NCBI RefSeq assembly: GCF_031177825.1
Contig: NZ_JAPSKE010000013.1
Span: 91,970 to 155,969, forward strand
DNA from: Paenibacillus sp.
GTDB taxonomy: Bacteria; Bacillota; Bacilli; Paenibacillales; YIM-B00363
Direction of reading: 5' to 3'
DNA: 64,000 bases
Part shown: in pieces, positions 58,093-64,000 of the stretch
Layout: each line of letters opens with the position of its first letter
Position numbering within the stretch: the stretch's first letter is position 1
Notes under the pieces: generated by a model
The model's input: the letters and a program-made list of their open reading frames with translations, nothing else
The model's database searches: none
Told to the model about the DNA's origin: nothing
Program-made: the position numbers and the translations under genes

Positions 58093-58794
58093 TTATACGA
58101 TAAACCGGTACCCTGACCCCCATACCGTCCCTATATATTGGGGTTTGGAAGGGTTGTCTTCGATCTTCTCCCGGATTCGGGCGATGTGAACCGTAACCGT
58201 CGACGCGTCGCCGAGCGCATCCATGCCCCAAACCCGTTCGAACAGCGCTTCCTTGTCGAACACGCGGTTCGCATGCTGGAGAAGAAACAACAACAGCTCG
58301 TATTCCTTCTGCGCCATCGCGACTTCCTTCCCGTTCACGAACACTCTTCGGGACTCCTTATGAACTTCGAGCCCGCGCACCGTCAGCTTGGTGCCTTCCC
58401 GCTCTTTTCCGAACCGCTCCTTCATTCGCTCGTACTTATTCAAGTGCGCGTTCACCCGCGCCACGAGCTCGCCGGAACTGAACGGCTTCGTAATGTAATC
58501 GTCTGCGCCGAGGCCGAGTCCGTTCACTTTATAAATTTCTTCCGCTCTGGCCGAGACGAGGAGGACGGGAATGTCCTCCTTCTCCCGAACCGCCTTCAGC
58601 ACTTCGAAGCCGCCGACGCCCGGAAGCATAATGTCCAACACGATCAGATCGAACCGTTCCCGTTCCATGATCGCCAACCCGTCCGTTCCGTTATCGGCGA
58701 CCGTGACGGAATATCCGCTGAGTTCCAAATAATCCTTCTGTAAATTCGCGATACTCGGATCGTCTTCTATGATCAAGATTCGTTTCACGATCAT
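58093..58794 (-). CDS. OmpR-family response regulator
   Basis: 233 residues. Receiver with D11/D12, phospho-acceptor D54 (LIVLDIMLPG) and the Lys in YITKPFS; C-terminal winged helix (MAQKEYELLLFLLQHANRVF, TVTVHIARIREKIE, YIGTVWGSGYRF). The ATG at 58794 is six bases after GAGG. It lies 11 bp after its kinase gene in the operon that begins with the secreted protein at 63070. The 11-bp-spaced TATTAAC repeats in that operon's promoter fit an OmpR-type binding site, so autoregulation is likely. Confidence 0.94.
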   Translation of the reverse strand: MIVKRILIIEDDPSIANLQKDYLELSGYSVTVADNGTDGLAIMERERFDLIVLDIMLPGVGGFEVLKAVREKEDIPVLLVSARAEEIYKVNGLGLGADDYITKPFSSGELVARVNAHLNKYERMKERFGKEREGTKLTVRGLEVHKESRRVFVNGKEVAMAQKEYELLLFLLQHANRVFDKEALFERVWGMDALGDASTVTVHIARIREKIEDNPSKPQYIGTVWGSGYRFIV

Positions 58795-58805
58795 CACCGG
58801 CCTCG

Positions 58806-60239
58806 TTATAACATTCTAAGCGATATCATAATGCGGGTGCCTTCCCCGACGTTGCTTCGCGCCCATATTTTCCCTTCGTGTCCCTCGACGATCTGCTTCG
58901 CGATCGCGAGACCGAGACCGCTGCCTTCCGCGCTTCTCCTTGACGGGTCGGCTCGATAAAACCTCTCGAAAATGTGAGGCACGTCATCCTCCGGAATGCC
59001 TAGCCCGTTGTCGCGAATTTCCACGACCGCGGACGACGACGTCGCTCGCAGCACAATCGTTACGACTCCATCGCCCTTCTTCATATATTTCTTCGCGTTG
59101 TCGAGAACGTTCTGAACGACGCGCTTCATCCGTTCGCGATCGATGAACACGATCACTTGTCCATCCAGCTCGCTTCGCAACGTCAGCTGCATGTTCGCCT
59201 GCTCATATTCGTAGCGGTGATCTTCGACGCAATCCGCGAAATACCGTTCCAGGTCCGTTCGTTCCATGTGATAAGGCAGCTGATTCAGGTCCAATCTAGA
59301 ATAGAGGAGCAGATCATCGATCATGGCGTTCACTTGCAGCGCCTTGGAACGGGCCGTCTCCAAATAATCCTTAACCTTATCGGGCGTATGCGCGACCCCG
59401 TCCAGAATTCCCTCGATATACCCTCGGATGGATGTGACGGGCGTTTTCAAATCATGCGATATGCTCGACACGAGGAAACTGCGATTCTCGTCATACTTGT
59501 GCTGAATGTAGATCGATTCCTTCAGCTTGATGCGCATCAGCTCGAGCGTCCTGCACAGCTCTCTGACTTCCCCTTCGCCCTCCTCCGCGATGCCTCCGTC
59601 CAAATCGCCTTCGCTGATTTTCACGGCGGCGTCCCTCAAACGGGAGACCGGCTCGATCACGCCGCGCGAGAACCGGTAGGAAACCCACAAGTTCAACAGA
59701 AGGAACGTCAGGAAGAAGACGCCGAGCGTCACCACGCCTAGGAGAAGGTAGAAGTTCGACTTCAGCTTCATCGGGGCAAGCAATAACAGAACGCCCTCTT
59801 CTCCCGAGGCAAGCTTGTATTCGGCTTTCGCGAACATATACGTCGTTCCGGCAAGCTCCAGCGTATCCAGCCCCCCGGCATGTTCCGACAACAACAAGCT
59901 CCTCTCGGCGTCGACGGCGCTCATCGGTTCCGTCGCGTACAACACCGTTCGATTGCGAACGATGATCGCGCTCGCTCCGAACATCTCGACGCGGTCGGTC
60001 AGCTGTTCTAGATATCGTTCCTCGAGCAGCTGATCGAAATCCATCGATGCCGCTTCGTTCTTGATTTCTCCGATTCCCGCGCGAGTCTCGAATAATCGCT
60101 GCATGTCGTTCAGGTTCGCCTCCGGGCCGATCACCCTCATATACACCGCGACGAAGATGACGGCGGAGAGCAAGGCGAAAGCGAAAGATCCCAGCATCGC
60201 TAGGGCGTTCATCGCGAAAAACCGTTTGGTTACCTGCAT
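58806..60239 (-). CDS. Sensor histidine kinase (HisKA type)
   Basis: 477 residues. Membrane segments near 12-35 and 165-188 bracket an extracytoplasmic domain of about 130 residues; then HAMP, HisKA with His262 in SSISHDLKTPVTSIRGYIEG, and HATPase with N box VLDNAKKYM, DNGLGIPEDD, F box HIFERFYRAD and GSGLGLAIAK. Cognate partner of the OmpR-type regulator encoded next. Context with an ABC transporter suggests sensing of envelope stress or an antimicrobial peptide. Confidence 0.94.
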   Translation of the reverse strand: MQVTKRFFAMNALAMLGSFAFALLSAVIFVAVYMRVIGPEANLNDMQRLFETRAGIGEIKNEAASMDFDQLLEERYLEQLTDRVEMFGASAIIVRNRTVLYATEPMSAVDAERSLLLSEHAGGLDTLELAGTTYMFAKAEYKLASGEEGVLLLLAPMKLKSNFYLLLGVVTLGVFFLTFLLLNLWVSYRFSRGVIEPVSRLRDAAVKISEGDLDGGIAEEGEGEVRELCRTLELMRIKLKESIYIQHKYDENRSFLVSSISHDLKTPVTSIRGYIEGILDGVAHTPDKVKDYLETARSKALQVNAMIDDLLLYSRLDLNQLPYHMERTDLERYFADCVEDHRYEYEQANMQLTLRSELDGQVIVFIDRERMKRVVQNVLDNAKKYMKKGDGVVTIVLRATSSSAVVEIRDNGLGIPEDDVPHIFERFYRADPSRRSAEGSGLGLAIAKQIVEGHEGKIWARSNVGEGTRIMISLRML

Positions 60240-60252
60240 TCGGACGACCTTC

Positions 60253-61005
60253 CTATAAGTCTTTGCGGTCGAATAACATAAACCCCGCGGTAAACAGCAT
60301 AACGCCGAACCCCGTCATAATCAAACCTTGCCGAACGATCTTGAAAACGTTGATCTTCTCCGAAATCCACAGCGCATGCCAATCGAACATGGACGTGATT
60401 AGGAAGCTGGAGGCATTCGGGAAGAGGACGCTTAAGAACATGAAGCCGAGAAAAAGAAGCACCGATAGGAAGAAAACGGCTAAACCTCCCCGAAGCACGT
60501 TCGACAGCAATACGACGAGCAGCGAAAACACGAAAACCGGCAGGAACGTCACGACATAAGACACCATCACTCTCGCTACCCCGCCCAACCCCGCGGTCGA
60601 CGGATTGAAGAGGAGCCCCGCAGCCAAGGAAAGCGCCATAACGAACAGCAGACTGTCCGCAATGAAAACAGCGACGGAAGCCACCTTGGCGCTGAACGCT
60701 CCGAGGCGGGATACCGGTCTCGCGAGCGTAATTTTCATCGTATTGGACGCGAACTCGCCGTTAAACATATCGATCGCGACGAACGCCGCGAATAACGGCA
60801 AGAGCGTATAGGAAAAGGCGGACAACACGACCAACGGAAATTCGGTCCCTCCCGCGATCCGAAGCCCGAGTCCGTGCTTCGCCGCAGTCACCGCGACTTG
60901 CCCGATTACGACGGCAAGGATGGCCAAGATGGCCGCCGCGTTCATCTTCTTGCGCTTGAACAGCTTGAACATTTCGTTGCGGAAAGCGGCTTTAAACCCT
61001 TCCAT
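60253..61005 (-). CDS. ABC-2 type transporter permease
   Basis: 250 residues with six hydrophobic segments beginning after a basic N-terminal stretch (NEMFKLFKRKKMNAAAILAIL). The sequence FNGEFASNTMKITLARPVSR matches the cytoplasmic loop of lantibiotic-immunity and ABC-2 permeases. It overlaps the ATPase gene by 14 bp and lies 13 bp before the kinase gene. It forms a transporter with the ATPase; drug or peptide efflux is the usual role of such units. Confidence 0.88.
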   Translation of the reverse strand: MEGFKAAFRNEMFKLFKRKKMNAAAILAILAVVIGQVAVTAAKHGLGLRIAGGTEFPLVVLSAFSYTLLPLFAAFVAIDMFNGEFASNTMKITLARPVSRLGAFSAKVASVAVFIADSLLFVMALSLAAGLLFNPSTAGLGGVARVMVSYVVTFLPVFVFSLLVVLLSNVLRGGLAVFFLSVLLFLGFMFLSVLFPNASSFLITSMFDWHALWISEKINVFKIVRQGLIMTGFGVMLFTAGFMLFDRKDL

Positions 61006-61753
61006 GTCGCTCCACCTCGCTTACGAAGTAATGTTCCAGCGAGGCGTAATCGCTTAGAATGTTCTGCGTGTAATCCTCGTTCACGAGCTTCCCGCCGTAG
61101 ACGACGCCGATTCGGGTGCAGGTCAGCTCCACGTCGTGAATCAAGTGGCTGGAGATGAAGAACGTCGTGCCTTCCTCCTCCGATAGCCGCTTGATCAATC
61201 TCCGCATATCGAGCATCCCCTCGACGTCCAAGCCGTTCAGCGGCTCGTCCAGAATCAATACCTTCGGATTGGACAAGATCGCGGCCGCAACCCCGAGCCT
61301 TTGCTTCATCCCGAGCGAAAACTTCCTCGATTTTTCGTTCTTATATTTCAGCATGCCGGCGATCTCCAGGCACTCGTCGATTCTCCGTTGATCTACATGA
61401 GGATAAAATCGGGCGAATAACTTCAAGTTCTCGTTCGCGGTTAAATACGGGTACGATTCCGCGGTCTCGATAATACACCCGACGTGCTTCATCGCTTGGA
61501 CATAGTCGGTTTGCACGCTCGTTCCGAAAATTTTCACCTCGCCGCTGTCCGGCTTCATTAACCCCGTCATCATCTTCATGGCGGTCGTCTTCCCGGAACC
61601 GTTCGGTCCCAGAAACCCGAAGATGTCCCCTTCGTCGATCGATAGATGTAAGTCGCGCATCCCCCGACCGTTCGGGTACATCTTCGTTAAACCGATCATT
61701 TCGATCGCTTTCGCTTTCCTCATCGTTGGCCACATCTCCCGAAACGTTGACAT
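60992..61753 (-). CDS. ABC transporter ATP-binding protein
   Basis: 253 residues if started at ATG 61753; ATGs at codons 7 and 11 are alternatives. Walker A GPNGSGKTT, Q loop CIIETAESYPYLTANEN, signature FSLGMKQRLGVA, Walker B VLILDEPLNGLD and the H loop ISSHLIHD are all intact. It resembles BcrA/lantibiotic-immunity (LanF) ATPases. Its RBS (CGGGGACAGCC) lies inside a 9-bp hairpin that ends directly at the start codon. Works with the permease encoded downstream. Confidence 0.92.
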   Translation of the reverse strand: MSTFREMWPTMRKAKAIEMIGLTKMYPNGRGMRDLHLSIDEGDIFGFLGPNGSGKTTAMKMMTGLMKPDSGEVKIFGTSVQTDYVQAMKHVGCIIETAESYPYLTANENLKLFARFYPHVDQRRIDECLEIAGMLKYKNEKSRKFSLGMKQRLGVAAAILSNPKVLILDEPLNGLDVEGMLDMRRLIKRLSEEEGTTFFISSHLIHDVELTCTRIGVVYGGKLVNEDYTQNILSDYASLEHYFVSEVERHGRV

Positions 61754-61790
61754 GGCTGTCCCCGCGACGATTAGCGCCGCTGGGACAGCC
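61754..61790 (-). promoter_or_regulatory. Hairpin covering RBS of ABC ATPase gene
   Basis: GGCTGTCCC pairs with GGGACAGCC, the second arm containing the GGGGACAG ribosome binding region and ending one base from the ATG. No T tract follows on the minus strand. On the plus strand it is followed by TTTGTTTTCT, but no plus-strand gene ends here. Confidence 0.6.
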
Positions 61791-61798
61791 TTTGTTTT

Positions 61799-63070
61799 CT
61801 ACTCTTCGAACACGCGGTTAAACTCTCCGTTGAAATACGGTTTATCGTTGGAACGGTACGAGGTGTCGTCTATGATTTCGATCTTCAAGTTGAGATAAAG
61901 CCTGCCCGCGCCGCCTGGAGACAACTGGCCGTACTCTTGCTCGCCTTGCGGGTTGGCGTACGTGAAGAACGACATCGGCTTGGAACTGTCCGGCTCGTAT
62001 TCGAACGTAAAGTCGTACGGTTCGCCGTACTCCGACTCGAATCCGGGCTTGACCGCCTCGGAATACTTGCCCGATACTTTATCCCCGTCCACGCCCGTGA
62101 TCTCTAGCGTTCTTTCGCCGACCTTTAGGAACTTGCCGTCCTTCTCCATGACGATGTCGTTCCGGTAGGTTCCCACGTACATTTCCGTAATGCCCGATCT
62201 GCTGACCTTCTCGAACGCCGCATTCCGAAGATCCGGCGCCTCGACCGCTGTCGTCCCTATGTCAGTTAAGGTTACGATCACGCTCAACGTCAGATCGTGT
62301 ACCTCGCCTGCGGCGTCTTTCCCGGATAGGATCGCTTCGCCCGTCGCCTGCTCCAACAAGCCCGACTCGCTCTCGACTGCCGTTCCGGATATCTTCTTCA
62401 CGAAGACGTCGCTGGTTAACTCGGGCAGACGCTGTTCTGGGTCCATATGGCTTTGCTCGTTCATACTCTGTTTCACCGCGAACGAAGCTACGGCGTTGAC
62501 GACAGCCGGCACCTGCGCCTCGGTTAAGGTACCCGAGTACGTTATGCCCCCGTCCGACCTTTCCTCGACCTGCACCTGCTCTTTCAAACTTCCGACCAAG
62601 GCGTCCACGATGCGTTCGAATTCTGCTGCGCCGTCTCGTCGGAATGGGTTCGCGAATGGGCTGCGCTCCTGTCCGAACGGATTGTCGACGTATTCCGAGA
62701 CGTAATATTTATTTTCCTCGTCGGACTTCCATATCGTCCGCTCCATATCGTTGTACCTGTAGTGACCCGTCGTCGTTTCCCCGCTGCCGGTTTTCGACAC
62801 TTCGGTTTCGATGGACGCCTGTTTGACCGTGTCGATCTTCTTCACGCTGGACGATTGAAGAAGGATTCGGTTATTGTCCTTCAACGTGAAGGACGCTTCC
62901 AGCGTATAATTTTGTAATTCCGCCTCCATTTGCGAGGCCGTATGCTTCGCCGCTTCCTTCAACCGGTCGTAGCCGGTGCCGAGCGCCATATCCGCGAGCG
63001 CCGTCGATACGAAGACGCACGCGCCGAGCGCGAAGGCGACGACAGGGATCGCTTTCTTGCTGACTTTCAT
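61799..63070 (-). CDS. Secreted or membrane-anchored protein of unknown function
   Basis: 423 residues, AAGGAG six bases before the ATG. The N terminus is a signal peptide or anchor (KKAIPVVAFALGACVFVSTALA) without a proper lipobox. The body is rich in acidic residues and Thr/Ser and holds segments such as TLEASFTLKDNNRILLQSSS and GTYRNDIVMEKDGKFLKVGE, suggestive of LolA/LppX-like or lipocalin-like beta sheets, though I cannot name a family. It is the first gene of the ABC/two-component operon, so it may bind the ligand of the transporter or help the kinase sense it. Confidence 0.75.
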   Translation of the reverse strand: MKVSKKAIPVVAFALGACVFVSTALADMALGTGYDRLKEAAKHTASQMEAELQNYTLEASFTLKDNNRILLQSSSVKKIDTVKQASIETEVSKTGSGETTTGHYRYNDMERTIWKSDEENKYYVSEYVDNPFGQERSPFANPFRRDGAAEFERIVDALVGSLKEQVQVEERSDGGITYSGTLTEAQVPAVVNAVASFAVKQSMNEQSHMDPEQRLPELTSDVFVKKISGTAVESESGLLEQATGEAILSGKDAAGEVHDLTLSVIVTLTDIGTTAVEAPDLRNAAFEKVSRSGITEMYVGTYRNDIVMEKDGKFLKVGERTLEITGVDGDKVSGKYSEAVKPGFESEYGEPYDFTFEYEPDSSKPMSFFTYANPQGEQEYGQLSPGGAGRLYLNLKIEIIDDTSYRSNDKPYFNGEFNRVFEE

Positions 63071-63104
63071 AGTATCTCTCCTTATATGTAACGGCTTGAT
63101 TCGG

Positions 63105-63116
63105 GGAAACGTTTCC
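63105..63116. promoter_or_regulatory. Perfect palindrome GGAAACGTTTCC
   Basis: 12-bp palindrome between the -10 box and start codon of the secreted-protein operon, a repressor-type position. The core looks LacI-like, but the flanks do not match cre well. Confidence 0.4.
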
Positions 63117-63127
63117 TCTTGTTATTC

Positions 63128-63133
63128 ATTATA
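63128..63133 (-). promoter_or_regulatory. -10 element of ABC/two-component operon
   Basis: Perfect TATAAT on the minus strand, 58 bases before the start codon; the -35 hexamer is poor, which fits dependence on an activator. Confidence 0.55.
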
Positions 63134-63164
63134 GACAACGCCGATTGAATCCTTCTAAAGGAAC

Positions 63165-63182
63165 TATTAACAGTTTATTAAC
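63165..63182. promoter_or_regulatory. Two TATTAAC direct repeats with 11-bp period
   Basis: TATTAAC at 63165-63171 and 63176-63182 (GTTAATA on the minus strand) sit just upstream of the expected -35 region. Spacing and position match OmpR/PhoB-type activator boxes, and an OmpR-type regulator is encoded in the operon. Confidence 0.55.
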
Positions 63183-63192
63183 TCGTTGAAGC

Positions 63193-63223
63193 AAAAAAAG
63201 AGCCAAGCTCATCGGCTTGACCC
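63193..63223 (-). terminator. Terminator of tRNA cluster
   Basis: GGGTCAAGC pairs with GCTTGGCTC (with G-U pairs), followed on the minus strand by seven T residues, 19 bp after the tRNA-Pro gene. Confidence 0.8.
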
Positions 63224-63241
63224 TTTTTCCATATATAAGTA

Positions 63242-63315
63242 TCGGGACGACACGATTCGAACATGCGACCCCCTGGTCCCAAACCAGGTGCTCTACCAAG
63301 CTGAGCTACGTCCCG
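63242..63315 (-). tRNA. tRNA-Pro (anticodon TGG)
   Basis: 74-nt cloverleaf; anticodon loop TTTGGGA within CTGG/CCAG stem; T arm TTCGAAT; discriminator A; CCA not encoded. Last tRNA of the transcript. Confidence 0.95.
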
Positions 63316-63329
63316 TTGTTTTTACATCA

Positions 63330-63404
63330 TGGAGCGGACGATGGGATTCGAACCCACGACCCTCGCCTTGGCAAGGCGATGCTCTACCACTGAGCCACGT
63401 CCGC
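63330..63404 (-). tRNA. tRNA-Gly (anticodon GCC), copy 1
   Basis: Acceptor GCGGACG/CGTCCGC, anticodon loop TTGCCAA, T arm TTCGAAT, discriminator T and encoded CCA. The mature part is identical to the copy at 63681. Confidence 0.95.
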
Positions 63405-63416
63405 TTATGTAAGGAA

Positions 63417-63499
63417 TGCGGTTGAGAGGACTCGAACCTCCACGAGCGTACGCCCACTACCCCCTCAAGATAGCGTGTCTGCCATTCCACCACAACCGC
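63417..63499 (-). tRNA. tRNA-Leu (anticodon GAG)
   Basis: 83-nt class II tRNA with a long variable arm; acceptor GCGGTTG/CAACCGC, anticodon loop CTTGAGG, discriminator A, CCA not encoded. Confidence 0.93.
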
Positions 63500-63512
63500 A
63501 TATGAAACAAAG

Positions 63513-63585
63513 TGAGCCATGAAGGACTCGAACCTTCGACACCCTGATTAAAAGTCAGGTGCTCTACCGACTGAGCTAATGGCTC
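63513..63585 (-). tRNA. tRNA-Lys (anticodon TTT)
   Basis: 73 nt; acceptor GAGCCAT/ATGGCTC, anticodon loop CTTTTAA, discriminator A, CCA not encoded. Confidence 0.95.
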
Positions 63586-63595
63586 GTATTTATAA

Positions 63596-63672
63596 TGGCG
63601 TGCCCTAAGAGATTCGAACTCCTGACCTTTTGATTCGTAGTCAAACGCTCTATCCGGCTGAGCTAAGGGCAC
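63596..63672 (-). tRNA. tRNA-Arg (anticodon ACG)
   Basis: Acceptor GTGCCCT/AGGGCAC, anticodon loop CTACGAA, discriminator G, encoded CCA. Confidence 0.95.
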
Positions 63673-63680
63673 GCGTCGTT

Positions 63681-63755
63681 TGGAGCGGACGATGGGATTC
63701 GAACCCACGACCCTCGCCTTGGCAAGGCGATGCTCTACCACTGAGCCACGTCCGC
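63681..63755 (-). tRNA. tRNA-Gly (anticodon GCC), copy 2
   Basis: Same sequence as the copy at 63330, including encoded CCA. Confidence 0.95.
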
Positions 63756-63764
63756 AAATCGTAA

Positions 63765-63850
63765 TGGTGGGGGATGATGGATTCGAACCACCGAACTCGT
63801 AAGAGAAGAGATTTACAGTCTCCCGCGTTTGGCCACTTCGCTAATCCCCC
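63765..63850 (-). tRNA. tRNA-Tyr (anticodon GTA)
   Basis: 86-nt class II tRNA; acceptor GGGGGAT/ATCCCCC, anticodon loop CTGTAAA, long variable arm, discriminator A, encoded CCA. Confidence 0.95.
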
Positions 63851-63878
63851 ATGGGGTAAACCGATGTTGCTTGGAAAA

Positions 63879-63954
63879 TGGTGGCTTGGGACGGAATCGA
63901 ACCGCCGACACATGGATTTTCAGTCCATTGCTCTACCGACTGAGCTACCAAGCC
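63879..63954 (-). tRNA. tRNA-Phe (anticodon GAA)
   Basis: 76 nt; acceptor GGCTTGG/CCAAGCC, anticodon loop CTGAAAA, discriminator A, encoded CCA. Confidence 0.95.
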
Positions 63955-63962
63955 GTAAAAAA

Positions 63963-64000
63963 TGGCGGAGCCGACGGGATTCGAACCCGCGGTCTCCTGC
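63963..64000 (-). tRNA. tRNA, 3' half, probably tRNA-Asp (cut by window edge)
   Basis: The T arm GCGGG-TTCGAAT-CCCGT, acceptor end GGCTCC, discriminator G and CCA are visible. GCAGGAGA before the T arm and the G discriminator fit tRNA-Asp(GTC) of Bacilli; the anticodon itself is outside the window. Confidence 0.7.

Noticed and set aside
63186..63913. Short ORFs over the tRNA cluster
   Set aside because: They are translations of tRNA genes; the repeated peptide reflects the two identical tRNA-Gly copies.

Overview
The window looks like a chromosomal segment of a GC-rich, endospore-former-type Firmicute of the Paenibacillaceae (Paenibacillus or Cohnella relatives). The evidence is the density of LplA/LplB/YtcP-type sugar importers, YesM/YesN two-component pairs with AraC-type output domains, lipoprotein binding proteins with Gram-positive lipoboxes, strong AGGAGG ribosome binding sites, and a tRNA cluster typical of Bacilli. 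The family is an inference; no 16S gene is present.

Layout. (1) 1-16.5 kb is a hexuronate/glucuronoxylan locus: an LplB-YtcP-binding protein importer, a YesN/YesM pair, an alpha-galactosidase-like enzyme with two CBM35 modules, GH67 alpha-glucuronidase (aguA), a Nif3-like metalloprotein, SDR D-mannonate oxidoreductase (uxuB), mannonate dehydratase (uxuA) and a GntR/FCD repressor preceded by a perfect 16-bp palindrome. It resembles the aldouronate-utilization clusters described in xylanolytic Paenibacillus. (2) 16.5-27.9 kb holds a second importer with a large GH2 enzyme, plus an orphan binding protein cotranscribed with a membrane-anchored AraC regulator. (3) 27.9-32.1 kb is the least conventional part: a Lin0512-family gene, a degenerate ~51-bp-period repeat array, and an ABC exporter with a C-terminal cyclic-nucleotide-binding-like domain, translationally coupled to two GNAT-like genes and followed by a 33-codon ORF with its own strong promoter, RBS and terminator. 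(4) 32.2-43.9 kb is an alpha-glucoside unit: YesM/YesN, binding protein, two permeases, a debranching-type glucosidase, GH65 phosphorylase and beta-phosphoglucomutase. (5) 43.9-53.9 kb holds a DUF4825 lipoprotein, a ChvE-MmsA-MmsB monosaccharide importer with a cre-like site, and a three-component sensor (extracytoplasmic binding protein, LytS/YesM-type kinase, YesN-type regulator) with an additional XylF-like protein. (6) 54.1-57.7 kb is a VTC-domain/DUF4956/DUF4353 operon behind four GTTCA-type repeats at an exact 11-bp period. (7) 57.8-63.1 kb is a secreted protein, ABC transporter, OmpR two-component system and small ORF, with an 11-bp direct repeat in its promoter. (8) 63.2-64.0 kb is a nine-tRNA cluster on the minus strand (the ninth is cut by the window end).

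How it works together. Most of the window serves plant polysaccharide foraging: oligosaccharides are bound by lipoproteins, imported by permease pairs (their ATPase is not encoded here, as is usual for MsmX-type shared ATPases), trimmed inside the cell by GH67, GH2, GH36-like and GH65 enzymes, and fed to hexuronate and hexose metabolism. Control is by extracytoplasmic-sensing YesM/YesN pairs, a GntR repressor and probably CcpA. The best candidates for something undescribed are the exporter/GNAT/small-peptide locus at 28.66-32.1 kb and the 11-bp-periodic operator in front of the polyphosphate-polymerase-like operon.
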